Below are positions 1 to 8,755 of a stretch of DNA of 64,000 bases, in pieces. The DNA is from Fen731 sp964481885. Lineage in GTDB: Bacteria > Actinomycetota > Humimicrobiia > Humimicrobiales > Humimicrobiaceae. Location of the stretch: assembly GCA_964481885.1 (NCBI GenBank), contig CAYZUS010000005.1, forward strand, positions 22,097-86,096. Reading direction: 5' to 3'. The stretch's first letter is position 1. Each line of letters starts with the position of its first letter. Below the pieces are notes generated by a model. The model was not told the origin of the DNA. It worked only from the letters and a program-made list of their open reading frames with translations, and searched no databases. A program made the position numbers and the translations under genes.

Positions 1-15
1 CAGTTACTAAACAAT

Positions 16-41
16 TCTATTACTTTATTTCAAAATGTCAA
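16..41 (-). promoter_or_regulatory. Predicted promoter reading out of the left end
   Basis: Read on the minus strand, TTGACA (complement of 36-41) and TAGAAT (complement of 14-19) are separated by 16 bp. Transcription would start near position 8 and leave the window, so the gene served is not visible. The call rests on consensus match only. Confidence 0.5.
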
Positions 42-254
42 TTGTTTATAAATTTATCCTGCTGCAAGGTTCCTGCATTCTTCTTTAACTATGACTTTTC
101 CAAATTGGCGCTACCCTCTGAGAATGCCTCGCCATAATATTTTTTGATAATCTATACCTGAAGTTTTATTGATTAACCGGGGTTTTAATTTTATTTGCCT
201 TACCACTCTTTACAATATCACCTGCCGTAAAAAAATAGCTTTTGATATTTAAGT

Positions 255-296
255 ATTTTATATCTGAAATTGTAAATTGTCAACAATTTACAATTT
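255..296 (-). promoter_or_regulatory. Promoter with 30-bp palindromic operator
   Basis: A perfect palindrome with 14-bp arms and a 2-bp centre covers 267-296. It overlaps a minus-strand promoter with TTGACA at 278-283 and TAAAAT at 255-260, spaced 17 bp. Positions 265-287 match 22 of 23 bases at 34665-34687, where the same motif sits at the same place relative to the promoter of the FCD-type GntR regulator at 33902-34600. I infer that this regulator controls the unseen gene to the left. No credible coding sequence was found in 1-456. Confidence 0.65.
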
Positions 297-456
297 AAAT
301 AAAGCAACCCTATCGCTGGCTTTAAAATAATTCTGCGCATGTGCCCTTAAAGCAGCTCCATGTCTATTTTATAAAACAACTCCAAGACTGTTGTTGTAAA
401 ACAATTAAAGGTTTACTTTTAACTATCCTCTGGTCCATGCATTGCATAATGCGGTC

Positions 457-1575
457 CTATCTGTAAATCATTGCCGCTTCATACATTGTTACAATATTTT
501 CCGGCGGAGTGTCTTCCTGTATATTGTGCCCCGGGCCAAATACGTATCCACTTCTGCCCATGACGCTCATCATTCTCTTCACTTCCGCAATTATCTCATC
601 TTTTGTGCCGCTGGGCAGTACATACTGCTCATCCATCCCGCCCCAAAATGCGGCCCTGCCGCAGTATTTCTGCATCAGTGTTTCCGGTGCCATTTTGGCG
701 GCCCTGGTCTGAAGAGGATTAAAAATATCCACGCCCGCATCTATAAGGTCATCCATTAAAGGCTCTATAGAACCACAGCAGTGCAGCATTATTTTAATGT
801 CTGCCTTTTCGTGAATGAATGCAAATATTTTTTTATGGTATGGTTTTATGACTGTCCTGTAAGTCTCGGCAGACATCTGCGGCCTGTCCTGCATGCCCAG
901 ATCATCAGCATAGCCTATTGCCGCGGCATATTTTCCAACTTCATTTAAGTAATTGCCAAAGAATCTTTTTTGCAGCTCCAATAATCTTTCGTACAAGTCG
1001 GACAGGAATTCACGATTCAGGAGCAGATCGCAGCCCAAATTTTCATAACCCCTTATTTTCTGAGATGTTTCATAGAACCCGGGAACGCCAAAATCTGCAA
1101 AAACAGCATAGTCACTGTTGTTAAACATGTCTTTGGCTCTTTGCTTTAAGCCTGAGTAGAGTTCCGGCATATCCGGGTCGGGCATCACAAGTTTGTCAAG
1201 GTCTTTACTGTCCGGGGTGTCTGCGTAGGCAAGAGGGCTGTAATAGACATCAAAATACTCATGGGGAAGCGCTTTTTTATACCTGATTCCAAAGCCACCT
1301 TCATATTTGTTGTCTTTTATATCAGGTGGAATGACATTTAATCCCACGCGCCTTACATCTGACCCGAATTTCTGCATTATTTCTTCACATGGCTCCACGG
1401 TCCCCATCGTATAGTCTATGATGGGGTCATTATCGCTACTTATGCCCAGATATCTTTTTAACCTCCTGTGCGCATTTAGATCCATGCATGTCACAATGGT
1501 TGCGCCAAGATCCAATGGAGTTTTGTCGGCTTCTTTTAAATTGAGCACTCTTATTACTCGTTCCCTGGATTTCAT
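457..1575 (-). CDS. URO-D / MtaA-like family protein
   Basis: This 372-residue protein belongs to the uroporphyrinogen decarboxylase superfamily, which includes haem-pathway UroD and corrinoid-linked methyltransferases such as MtaA. It opens with the SRERV start typical of the non-haem branch. It carries LHCCGS near residue 265, where methyltransferase members place a His/Cys zinc site, and ends with the family's GPGHNIQEDTP segment. Its ATG directly follows the TAA of the upstream kinase (TAAATG), with AGGGAG as ribosome site, so it is the last gene of the 6861-457 operon. No corrinoid protein is nearby. Substrate unknown; C1 or O-methyl transfer is inference. Confidence 0.8.
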   Translation of the reverse strand: MKSRERVIRVLNLKEADKTPLDLGATIVTCMDLNAHRRLKRYLGISSDNDPIIDYTMGTVEPCEEIMQKFGSDVRRVGLNVIPPDIKDNKYEGGFGIRYKKALPHEYFDVYYSPLAYADTPDSKDLDKLVMPDPDMPELYSGLKQRAKDMFNNSDYAVFADFGVPGFYETSQKIRGYENLGCDLLLNREFLSDLYERLLELQKRFFGNYLNEVGKYAAAIGYADDLGMQDRPQMSAETYRTVIKPYHKKIFAFIHEKADIKIMLHCCGSIEPLMDDLIDAGVDIFNPLQTRAAKMAPETLMQKYCGRAAFWGGMDEQYVLPSGTKDEIIAEVKRMMSVMGRSGYVFGPGHNIQEDTPPENIVTMYEAAMIYR

Positions 1576-3069
1576 TTACATCTCCCTTAATTTTTTTAAT
1601 GAAGGATAAAGCTGTGCATACATGGTTTTTTGTTTTTCATAGCTTTCAGACACCTTGCTGTCAGGCTTGTATTCTACACTAATTTTTACCGTCTTTTGAA
1701 CTGCATCAGCACAATCCTTATATATGCCTGTTGCTATCCCCGCAAGCATTGCTGCTCCTCTGCATACTGATGACTGTGCGCTATCCATTGTATAAAATGT
1801 CCTTCCGGTTATGTCTGCTCTCAGCTGGACTGAAAATGGCCATCTGGCATTTCCTCCGCTGATCCTGACAGACTTAAATTCCCCGCATACCTGTGCAAGT
1901 GCGGCAGCATTGAGGCCAAGCTCACAGGCGAGCCCTTCATATACGGCTTTAAAAAACTTATGACGCGAAAAGTCCGGTGTGATCCCGTACAACGCACCTC
2001 TGGCACGCATATCCCAGTATGGGTTACATGAACCTATAAGATGTGGCGTTATGCAGACTCCTGTAGGAGTTTTATCCAGTTTTCGGGAAATATAAAGATA
2101 CTCCGAAATGCCTTCCTCTGCGGCCTTTTGCCTGTCCTCGTAGCAGAATTCGTCGACAAACCAGCTTGTTGCCAACCCTGCCGGGAAAAATGCAAGAGTG
2201 ACATATTTTCCTTCAGCAACATGGCAGTAGGAATTCAGGTTATAACGGTAGGCAGTATCATTGTTTTTAGGCAGGTCAGATATTGCTGCCAGGCATTCAA
2301 ACGTTCCTGCAGAATCAGACACCTGGCCCTCGTTTATTGCGCCGCATCCAAGCGCTGCCAGCGGCTGGTCGTGCCCTCCCACCACTGCTTTCACGCCTTT
2401 TTTCAGGCCCAGCATTGCTGCAGTATTGCTGTCAATTTTTCCTGCTGTTGTTCCGGAAGGCACACATTCGGGCATCGTATTTATGTTTATGCCTGCCTCT
2501 TTTAATATTTCACCTGACCAGGTGTGGCTTTTAATATCAAGTGCCATGGTTCTGGATGCAAGTGAATAATCTATAAGAGGTTTAAGGCCCAATCTTCCCA
2601 GTATGTAATCCTGCGGACTTAAAAACATGGCTGCCCGTGAAAAGACATCCGGCCTGTTATTCTTAAGCCACATTATCTTGTTGACACTAAACATCGGGTG
2701 CAAAGGCACTCCTGTTATTTCATACAGTTTTCTTTTGCCCAGGCTGCCTTCCCAGGATTCGGATTCTTTAACTGCGCGGTTGTCGGAATTCATTACCGCA
2801 GAATAAACGGGCCTGAGGTCCCTGCCAACAGGAATATAAGTCTCACCATGTGAAGCTGCGCATATTGCTTCTATGTCCGGAACTTCTGCAGCGACAGCTT
2901 TAATTACCTTCATGGCAGCCTGCCATATTGCCTCAGCATCTGCTTCCGCAGAATTTCCATCCCATACTGTCTCAAACGCTTCCTGCGCCTCTGAAATGGT
3001 TTTGCCCTCTTCATCAAAGACCGCCCCTTTTATACTGCTTGAACCCAGGTCCAAACCGAGCAGCGCCAT
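1576..3069 (-). CDS. FGGY-family carbohydrate kinase (xylulokinase-like)
   Basis: This 497-residue kinase has the usual length for the FGGY family, which phosphorylates sugars such as xylulose, fuculose, ribulose or glycerol with ATP. The N-terminal phosphate loop LDLGSSSIKG is at residues 5-14. GGHDQP contains the presumed catalytic Asp. The second-domain signature ISGGNARWPFSVQLRAD follows. A fucose-isomerase-like gene lies two genes upstream, so it probably phosphorylates the ketose made by that isomerase in the cytoplasm. Exact sugar unknown. Confidence 0.88.
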   Translation of the reverse strand: MALLGLDLGSSSIKGAVFDEEGKTISEAQEAFETVWDGNSAEADAEAIWQAAMKVIKAVAAEVPDIEAICAASHGETYIPVGRDLRPVYSAVMNSDNRAVKESESWEGSLGKRKLYEITGVPLHPMFSVNKIMWLKNNRPDVFSRAAMFLSPQDYILGRLGLKPLIDYSLASRTMALDIKSHTWSGEILKEAGININTMPECVPSGTTAGKIDSNTAAMLGLKKGVKAVVGGHDQPLAALGCGAINEGQVSDSAGTFECLAAISDLPKNNDTAYRYNLNSYCHVAEGKYVTLAFFPAGLATSWFVDEFCYEDRQKAAEEGISEYLYISRKLDKTPTGVCITPHLIGSCNPYWDMRARGALYGITPDFSRHKFFKAVYEGLACELGLNAAALAQVCGEFKSVRISGGNARWPFSVQLRADITGRTFYTMDSAQSSVCRGAAMLAGIATGIYKDCADAVQKTVKISVEYKPDSKVSESYEKQKTMYAQLYPSLKKLREM

Positions 3070-3088
3070 ATATTCTTACCTTTCATTT

Positions 3089-4141
3089 TTAGTCCAGTGT
3101 AAACATTATCTTAAAAAAGTACTCTTTTTTTCCTTCAATAAATTCCCTGAACACTTTGATTATTTCGGTTACAGGGAAATGATGGGTTATCATGCCCTTT
3201 GTGCTTATGCTGCCGCTACTCAGATACTTTATCATATCCCGGTAGTCCTGTGGCACATACATGGTGGTGCCGGAAAGCCGCAGTTCATGCTGAACGAAAT
3301 CCGGCAGGTGCGGGATGGCATAATTCATCTGAAGAACGCCCACCATTACAATGCGTGAGCCTCTCTTTGCCATCAGTATTATCTCTTCCAGGATTTCGCC
3401 TTTCTGTCCCACACAGTCAAAAAAAACGTCCACTGCTTTGGAACTTCCAATAAGCCTCTCCAGGCCCGCAGTGATCTTTTCCGTGGAAGCATTTATCACA
3501 CCGTCTGCGCCAAGGGATTTTGCAAGTTCCAGGCGTTTTTCATCAATATCAGCAATATACACCCTGGATGCCCCAAGTACTTTAACGCTCTGCATGGCAA
3601 ATAAACCTATGGGTCCTGCGCCCACAATTAAAACGGTATCTCCTTTTTTAATCTCGCCCCTCTTTGCCGCATGGTAAGCCACGCAAGCCGGCTCTATCAT
3701 TGCCGCATCATCCATGGAAAGATTATCCGGTATGGGGATTGCCATAACTGCAGGCATCACTTTAAACTCACAATGCGCGCCGTCTGCTTCGGCCCCGGTA
3801 CAGCGCAGCTCTTCACAGAAATTAAATGTTTCTGTTTTGCACTGGCTGCACTTTCCACAGACAAGATGTGGTATGACTGCCACTCTCTGGCCGACTGACA
3901 GATTTGTAACACCTTCCCCGAGCTTTGCTATCTCACCGGCAAATTCATGCCCCATCACCAGCGGATAGCTGACATAGGGATGCTTGCCATAATAAATAGT
4001 CGCATCGGAGCCGCATAGCCCTATGCGCCGCACTTTAATCAATACCTCGTCTTTGCCGGGTAAAGGAATTTCCCTGTACCCTTCCTCCAAAACCATCGGG
4101 CTTTTTAATGTAACACAATACATCCTGTTGTTATCGGCCAT
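3089..4141 (-). CDS. Zinc-dependent medium-chain alcohol/polyol dehydrogenase
   Basis: 350 residues of the MDR superfamily. GLCGSD and GHEF give the catalytic zinc ligands. CGKCSQC followed by a fourth Cys gives the structural zinc lobe. VLIVGAGPIGL is the Rossmann NAD(P) loop. It resembles sorbitol or threonine dehydrogenase-like enzymes that oxidise a secondary alcohol. It lies 19 bp upstream of the kinase and 3 bp downstream of the isomerase-like gene, so it is an operon member. Substrate unknown. Confidence 0.88.
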   Translation of the reverse strand: MADNNRMYCVTLKSPMVLEEGYREIPLPGKDEVLIKVRRIGLCGSDATIYYGKHPYVSYPLVMGHEFAGEIAKLGEGVTNLSVGQRVAVIPHLVCGKCSQCKTETFNFCEELRCTGAEADGAHCEFKVMPAVMAIPIPDNLSMDDAAMIEPACVAYHAAKRGEIKKGDTVLIVGAGPIGLFAMQSVKVLGASRVYIADIDEKRLELAKSLGADGVINASTEKITAGLERLIGSSKAVDVFFDCVGQKGEILEEIILMAKRGSRIVMVGVLQMNYAIPHLPDFVQHELRLSGTTMYVPQDYRDMIKYLSSGSISTKGMITHHFPVTEIIKVFREFIEGKKEYFFKIMFTLD

Positions 4142-4144
4142 GGC

Positions 4145-5572
4145 TTATGCTCCCCTGACTGCTTTGATCCCCAGGAATTTACAGAACATTTCCAGCGCGT
4201 CAGCCACCTTCGGGTCATGTATCAGGGTCCCGTGATGGATTATACCGTTTTCTATCATCTTGTTTTCCCAGTCAAACACATCATTAACTTTCACCCAGCC
4301 ATATGCTCCTCTTACAAAAGGTTCTATATCAACGATTTCGCCGGTGCCAAAAAACATGGTGTACTCTCCTTCGTACTCAACCATCCTGGCACAGGTGACA
4401 GGACCTGATTTGAGTTTGAATTCCAATGCTCCATGGCATGTTGGACACCATTGCACCATTCGTTCATTTCTCATAAGTCTGGATTTGCAGGACTCGTCCC
4501 GCAGACTGGGTGCAGCATTTCCGCAATGCCATGCCAGCCATATATTTTCCTCTGTCGGGTGGAGATCGGTCCAGTCTATGAAATCAGGCTTTGCCTCGCC
4601 CAGTGCCGCACAGTAGATTGCCCACATTGTGGCAGCCCCAAGAAGGTCGACTTCACATGCTGTTATGATGCCCTTATCATTTAAGCGCCCAAAAGTGGAG
4701 CATGCAGATATTCCATATACTTCCTGTATCCTTGTCCAGCAGTTTACCGCCATGGCAGACACACCAAGTTCCTTCTGGATATTCATAAGGGAAAGCTCAT
4801 ATCTTGCCTGGGTTATTATGTCCTTGTCTGTACATCCGTCAGATATTTCGCCGGCCCCTTTTCTTATTTCATCGGCTATTTTTAAAACCTGCGGGTCATC
4901 AGGCAATACTTCGTCAAGTTTTTTAAAAGCTGTTGCAAGATCCATTGGTATGACCATCTGGGAGAATTTGCGCTGCATGTTTTCTTCACTCCAGAACTGA
5001 GATTCAAAGAGCTGCGGCCTTGCGCCAATCTGGCCAAACCTTGCGCCTTTAAACCTGCTGACCGCACTTACTGCCCTTACAAATATGCTCAGATTGTCTG
5101 TAAAATATGCATCTTCAGGATTGCAGGTATTTATATGAACGAATGTAAAACCTCTGCGCTTGATTGCTGAGCAGGTCATAAACTGCCCGCACCAGGTATC
5201 AGTCAGGCGAACGCCTTCGGCGGTATAAGGACCGCTTCTTGTGCAAAAGTGAAGAATGGGCATATTTTTATTTGGAAGGCCGCTTAAAAAAGCACCCACC
5301 GCAACTTCCATTCCAAATGTCATATTACCTATAATAAGGCCCTGCACTCCCTGTTCAAGAAAAAATTTCAATACTTTATCAGCATCGCCAATATCATTTA
5401 CACAACCATTGCCTGTCATTTCTTTTGAAGGAACAACAAGGTCAATACCGGGTATTTTTTCAAGTACTGCCACACATCTGTCCCGCATTTTGTAGGCCCA
5501 TTTGCCGTAAGTATCATTGCCATCCCACGCATCCCAGTTTGAAGGTATAAAGCCGATTTTTGTTTTAAACAT
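4145..5572 (-). CDS. L-fucose/L-arabinose isomerase-like protein
   Basis: 475 residues with the fold signature of the fucose isomerase family, which converts an aldose to a ketose with a divalent metal. The CEVDLLGA segment supplies a metal-binding Glu, as in FucI. It has an unusual cysteine-bearing C-terminal segment, WCPTCHGALEF. AAGGAGGG lies four bases before the ATG, so the start is secure. It follows the URO-D gene 5680-6861 and precedes the zinc dehydrogenase. Isomerisation before phosphorylation by the FGGY kinase is the simplest reading. Some members of this family act on non-sugar substrates. Confidence 0.75.
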   Translation of the reverse strand: MFKTKIGFIPSNWDAWDGNDTYGKWAYKMRDRCVAVLEKIPGIDLVVPSKEMTGNGCVNDIGDADKVLKFFLEQGVQGLIIGNMTFGMEVAVGAFLSGLPNKNMPILHFCTRSGPYTAEGVRLTDTWCGQFMTCSAIKRRGFTFVHINTCNPEDAYFTDNLSIFVRAVSAVSRFKGARFGQIGARPQLFESQFWSEENMQRKFSQMVIPMDLATAFKKLDEVLPDDPQVLKIADEIRKGAGEISDGCTDKDIITQARYELSLMNIQKELGVSAMAVNCWTRIQEVYGISACSTFGRLNDKGIITACEVDLLGAATMWAIYCAALGEAKPDFIDWTDLHPTEENIWLAWHCGNAAPSLRDESCKSRLMRNERMVQWCPTCHGALEFKLKSGPVTCARMVEYEGEYTMFFGTGEIVDIEPFVRGAYGWVKVNDVFDWENKMIENGIIHHGTLIHDPKVADALEMFCKFLGIKAVRGA

Positions 5573-5679
5573 AGTTCCCTCCTTGCAGGTATATTAAACT
5601 TTTTATTTATTCTTGCCGGATCGCTTAACCAGTTTTTATTATTCCATATGTGCTTGCCCGGGCATTATGATGAACTTTG

Positions 5680-6861
5680 CTATTTTATTTCAATCGGGTA
5701 TTGCCCGTACTTTCTGGCAGTTTCGAGCATCTGCATGTAATTATCATAGGGTACATCGCTGTGTATGGTGTTGCTGGATGATAATATGTGTCCCCCTCCC
5801 GGCGAAGCAGTCCTTATTGCTCTGAGAGTATCTTTGATTACATCCTCCTTTGAGCCCAGGTGCAGAACGCGCCCGCAGTCCACGTTTCCCATCAGCAGAA
5901 CTTTATCACCGTATTTTTCCTTGACCCACTTAAGATCCATTCCCGCCTCCGGATCAATACTGTGATAACCGTCAAACCCGGACTCAAGCAGAAATTCATC
6001 AGCAAAACCTGTTATATTTCCATCGGTATGCCTCAGGTAATACATGCCATGTTTGTGAACCGCTTCTGCAAGCTTCCTGAATCGCGGCGCATAGTATTTC
6101 ATATAATCTTTGGGTGAAAATAGCGGGCCATGGTTTCCGGCAAGGTCCTCCCCGTCAAATATTGCGTCAACTCCCATCGAGGCATATTTTTCTATAAATT
6201 TCAGGCCCTTTTTTACACGATAATCCAGGTATCTTTCTACCAGATCGCCCCGGAATGCCATCGCCTCCAAAAAAAACCTTCCAATTGCGCCCATGCTCAT
6301 CGGAGGGAAATCCACCTCAACAACGGCCATTACAAATTTCCTGCCGCCGCACTTCTGCATTATGTATTCAGCCTGGCTCCAGTTAAATCTTTCCATATCT
6401 ATATCATCTTTTTCAAGAAGATTGACATACCGTTCAAATTCCTCAAGGCCGCCTCTGTGAAAATTTGAATCAGAGGTATGGAAAAGATCAGTCTTTTTAT
6501 CAAAATGCACTATTGAGAACATATTGTTTTTTTTGTCATCAAAGCGCCAGGTCGTCTCATCGATAGCCACAGGAATAGCAAAATTTTTAAGCGGAGGGCG
6601 TTCTATAAGAACAGTATCAAGTTCAAGTTTATCGTAAAGCTCTACAACATCAATGGCTTCCTGCAGAAAGAATTCTTCGCCCCTGCCTTCTATAAGCATA
6701 TTATTTAAAACTCCGCACCTTATATATCCGCTCCATCCGGTATAAGCAAGCCTGCCAAGTACCTTTGATGCAACGGGAGAATTAATATATAGCTCTGAAA
6801 CAGGCACCCTGTCGGCTTCTTTATGTAAAAATGCTGTTATTACTCTTTCCCTGCTTTTCAA
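5680..6861 (-). CDS. URO-D family protein, first gene of the operon
   Basis: 393 residues starting at TTG (6861) with GAGAG eight bases upstream. It has the MKSRERVI opening seen in the protein at 457-1575, but HTDGN replaces the HCC motif. The downstream Cys position is also absent (DPEAG), so it probably does not bind zinc in the same way. It is the first gene after the promoter at 6966-6993. It may be a C1-transfer or lyase-like enzyme with a non-canonical metal site. Function unknown. Confidence 0.75.
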   Translation of the reverse strand: MKSRERVITAFLHKEADRVPVSELYINSPVASKVLGRLAYTGWSGYIRCGVLNNMLIEGRGEEFFLQEAIDVVELYDKLELDTVLIERPPLKNFAIPVAIDETTWRFDDKKNNMFSIVHFDKKTDLFHTSDSNFHRGGLEEFERYVNLLEKDDIDMERFNWSQAEYIMQKCGGRKFVMAVVEVDFPPMSMGAIGRFFLEAMAFRGDLVERYLDYRVKKGLKFIEKYASMGVDAIFDGEDLAGNHGPLFSPKDYMKYYAPRFRKLAEAVHKHGMYYLRHTDGNITGFADEFLLESGFDGYHSIDPEAGMDLKWVKEKYGDKVLLMGNVDCGRVLHLGSKEDVIKDTLRAIRTASPGGGHILSSSNTIHSDVPYDNYMQMLETARKYGQYPIEIK

Positions 6862-6938
6862 ATCAAAACTCTCAATCTTATATTAATATCTGTGTGGATT
6901 TATAAAAAATACGCCTTACCGGGTTAATATTGCAAAAA

Positions 6939-6963
6939 TTTGTTTGTTTGTGTTAATTACTAA
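6939..6963. promoter_or_regulatory. Candidate ROK operator (catabolic operon)
   Basis: A 25-bp site with imperfect arms TTTGTTT and TTACTAA around an 11-bp spacer. It lies over the predicted start of the transcript leaving the promoter at 6966-6993. It has the length and half-site pattern of Bacillus XylR (ROK) operators, TTAGTTT-N11-AAACTAA. It is weaker than the site at 7057-7081. Confidence 0.45.
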
Positions 6964-6965
6964 CT

Positions 6966-6993
6966 ATTATATTTAAAATGTTTTTTTTGTCAA
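6966..6993 (-). promoter_or_regulatory. Promoter of the URO-D/isomerase/kinase operon
   Basis: On the minus strand, consensus TTGACA (6988-6993) and TATAAT (6966-6971) are separated by 16 bp. Transcription would begin near 6959, about 98 bases before the TTG start at 6861. Confidence 0.75.
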
Positions 6994-7056
6994 TTAGTTT
7001 AAATTTTTTAATTAATTTTCCAAATACTTGTATTTCAAGCATTTAAACTGATATAA

Positions 7057-7081
7057 TTAGTTTTATTAAATTACAAACTAA
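7057..7081. promoter_or_regulatory. ROK/XylR-like operator
   Basis: Perfect arms TTAGTTT and AAACTAA are separated by 11 bp, 25 bp in all. This is the pattern of XylR operators in Bacillus. It lies between the divergent promoters of the catabolic operon and the ROK gene at 7161, as expected for an autoregulated local repressor. A related site lies at 12631-12655. Confidence 0.65.
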
Positions 7082-7160
7082 ATAATAATCAGGATTTTAA
7101 GATAAAAAGCGAACCATAATTAAATATATTTCTTAATTCCATTCTGGCTAAAAAAACAAA

Positions 7161-8378
7161 ATGCTGCTTTTTGACAAAAAAAATAATCTTATAAAAGATT
7201 TAAACAGGACAAGGATATTAAAATATATCTGGGATAATGCACCCATAGACAGGGCAAAGGTGTCAAAAGAACTGGGCCTGAGCAGGACAACACTTACAAT
7301 AGTTGTAAAAGAGCTTATTGAAAATAAAATACTGGAAGAAACAGGGCGAGGAGATTCGACAAGTGAAGGCGGCAAGAAACCCATCCTGCTAAACTTCAGG
7401 GAAGATTTGGGTTTTATCATAGGAATTACGGTGGGGATAAAGAAAATCAAAGTAACCCTCGGCAATATTAAGGCGCAGTTCATAAATGAACTGGAAGCTG
7501 AAAGGACCATAGACGAGGGCCCGGAAGAAACATTAAAAAAAATCTCAGGTCTTATAAAAAAGCTTGATATCTATAAAACGGGCAAAATACTGGGAATTGG
7601 AATTGGTATCCCGGGAATTATTGACCATATAAACGGAATTGTGAAATTCTCTCCCAATTTAAAAGGGTGGGAAAATATAGCAGTAAAAAAATATATTGAA
7701 GATGAATTTCCTGGAACCAAGTGTTACATCGACAGGGAAACAAACCTTCAGATATTTGCGGAAAAATGGTTTGGACAGATAAATTCAAAAAATTTTATTA
7801 CCATAGAGACAGGCGTTGGAATCGGGATTGGAATAATCATAAATGACATGATTTACAGGGGCAATAATGATGCAGCCGGAGAGTTCGGGCACACAACTAT
7901 CGTCCCCCAGGGCAGCGAATGCCACTGCGGAAATTACGGATGCTGGGAAACTGTAGCTACAATAAGCAGTTTTGTAAACAAGGCCAAAAACGGAATTGAA
8001 AAAGGCATCAGAACAACATTACCTGATTACTATACAGATGGAAATCTGACTTTTGAATCAATTGTAAATTCATACCAGAATGGTGATGAATTTTCTAAGG
8101 AATTGCTGGAAGAATACGCCTACTGGCTGGGTGTGGGTATTGCCAATATCGTTAATGTTTTTGACCCTGAATTAATAATAATATACGGCAGCGCTTCCCA
8201 GCTGGGAGACATGGGGACTAAAATCATTAAAAATATCATTTCCTCCAATGCTCTTCCCAGAGTGAAAAGAAACATTGAGGTTAAATATTCCCGTTTTGGA
8301 AAAGAAGCAAGGATCACCGGAGCATTTGGGCTTGTAATTAAAAATATCCTGTCTATTCCTGACGAATATATAATCTAA
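7161..8378 (+). CDS. ROK-family transcriptional regulator (XylR/NagC type)
   Basis: 405 residues. An N-terminal winged helix-turn-helix (about 12-60, containing SKELGLSRTTLTIVVKELIE) is followed by a ROK sugar-binding domain. CHCGNYGC near residue 250 is the ROK zinc motif. The full-length architecture is that of sugar-responsive repressors, not of a ROK kinase. No clear ribosome site precedes the ATG. It is divergent from the isomerase/kinase operon, and XylR-like operators flank it. The effector is probably the sugar degraded by that operon or its intermediate. Confidence 0.9.
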   Translation: MLLFDKKNNLIKDLNRTRILKYIWDNAPIDRAKVSKELGLSRTTLTIVVKELIENKILEETGRGDSTSEGGKKPILLNFREDLGFIIGITVGIKKIKVTLGNIKAQFINELEAERTIDEGPEETLKKISGLIKKLDIYKTGKILGIGIGIPGIIDHINGIVKFSPNLKGWENIAVKKYIEDEFPGTKCYIDRETNLQIFAEKWFGQINSKNFITIETGVGIGIGIIINDMIYRGNNDAAGEFGHTTIVPQGSECHCGNYGCWETVATISSFVNKAKNGIEKGIRTTLPDYYTDGNLTFESIVNSYQNGDEFSKELLEEYAYWLGVGIANIVNVFDPELIIIYGSASQLGDMGTKIIKNIISSNALPRVKRNIEVKYSRFGKEARITGAFGLVIKNILSIPDEYII

Positions 8379-8429
8379 AAAATTATAATATAAATAATCA
8401 CAATAGATTTAAAAAAACATAAACAATCA

Positions 8430-8458
8430 TTGACATTTGTAACCATATAGGTTACATT
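8430..8458 (+). promoter_or_regulatory. higBA promoter with overlapping operator
   Basis: TTGACA (8430-8435) and TACATT (8453-8458) are 17 bp apart. The inverted repeat TGTAACC/GGTTACA (8438-8456, 5-bp spacer) covers the spacer and -10, as expected for autorepression by HigA. The predicted transcript start falls at about 8465, the A of the higB ATG, so the message may be leaderless. Confidence 0.7.
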
Positions 8459-8464
8459 GCTATT

Positions 8465-8743
8465 ATGATTAAATCGTTTATTCACAAAGGGCTTGAAGAC
8501 TTTTTTTACGATGGGGAGAAAAAAGGTATACAGCCAAATCATGAAAAGAAGCTTGCTACTATTATGGATCGCCTTGATGCTGCAAGTGAAATTCGCGATA
8601 TGAATTACCCGGGTTCAGGCCTGCATTTACCGGAGCCGAGGACAAACAACAGGTGGTCGATAAAAGTTTCCGGAAACTGGCGGATAACGTTTCGGTTTAT
8701 TGACGGCACCGCCTTTGAAATTAATTATGTAGATTATCATTAA
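8465..8743 (+). CDS. higB: HigB-type mRNA interferase toxin
   Basis: 92 residues, full length for RelE-superfamily HigB toxins that cleave mRNA at the ribosome. It has the family pattern MIKSFIHKGLE, GSGLHLPEP, RWSIKVSGNWRITF and the terminal NYVDYH. It is followed 12 bp later by the antitoxin, the toxin-first order typical of higBA. There is no Shine-Dalgarno sequence before the ATG, which lies at the predicted transcript start. Confidence 0.93.
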   Translation: MIKSFIHKGLEDFFYDGEKKGIQPNHEKKLATIMDRLDAASEIRDMNYPGSGLHLPEPRTNNRWSIKVSGNWRITFRFIDGTAFEINYVDYH

Positions 8744-8755
8744 GAGGTAAGTACT

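Noticed and set aside
162..300. Minus-strand coding frame (FTAGDIVKSGKANKIK) left of the first operon
   Set aside because: It has no start codon, and overlaps the promoter and palindrome at 255-296.
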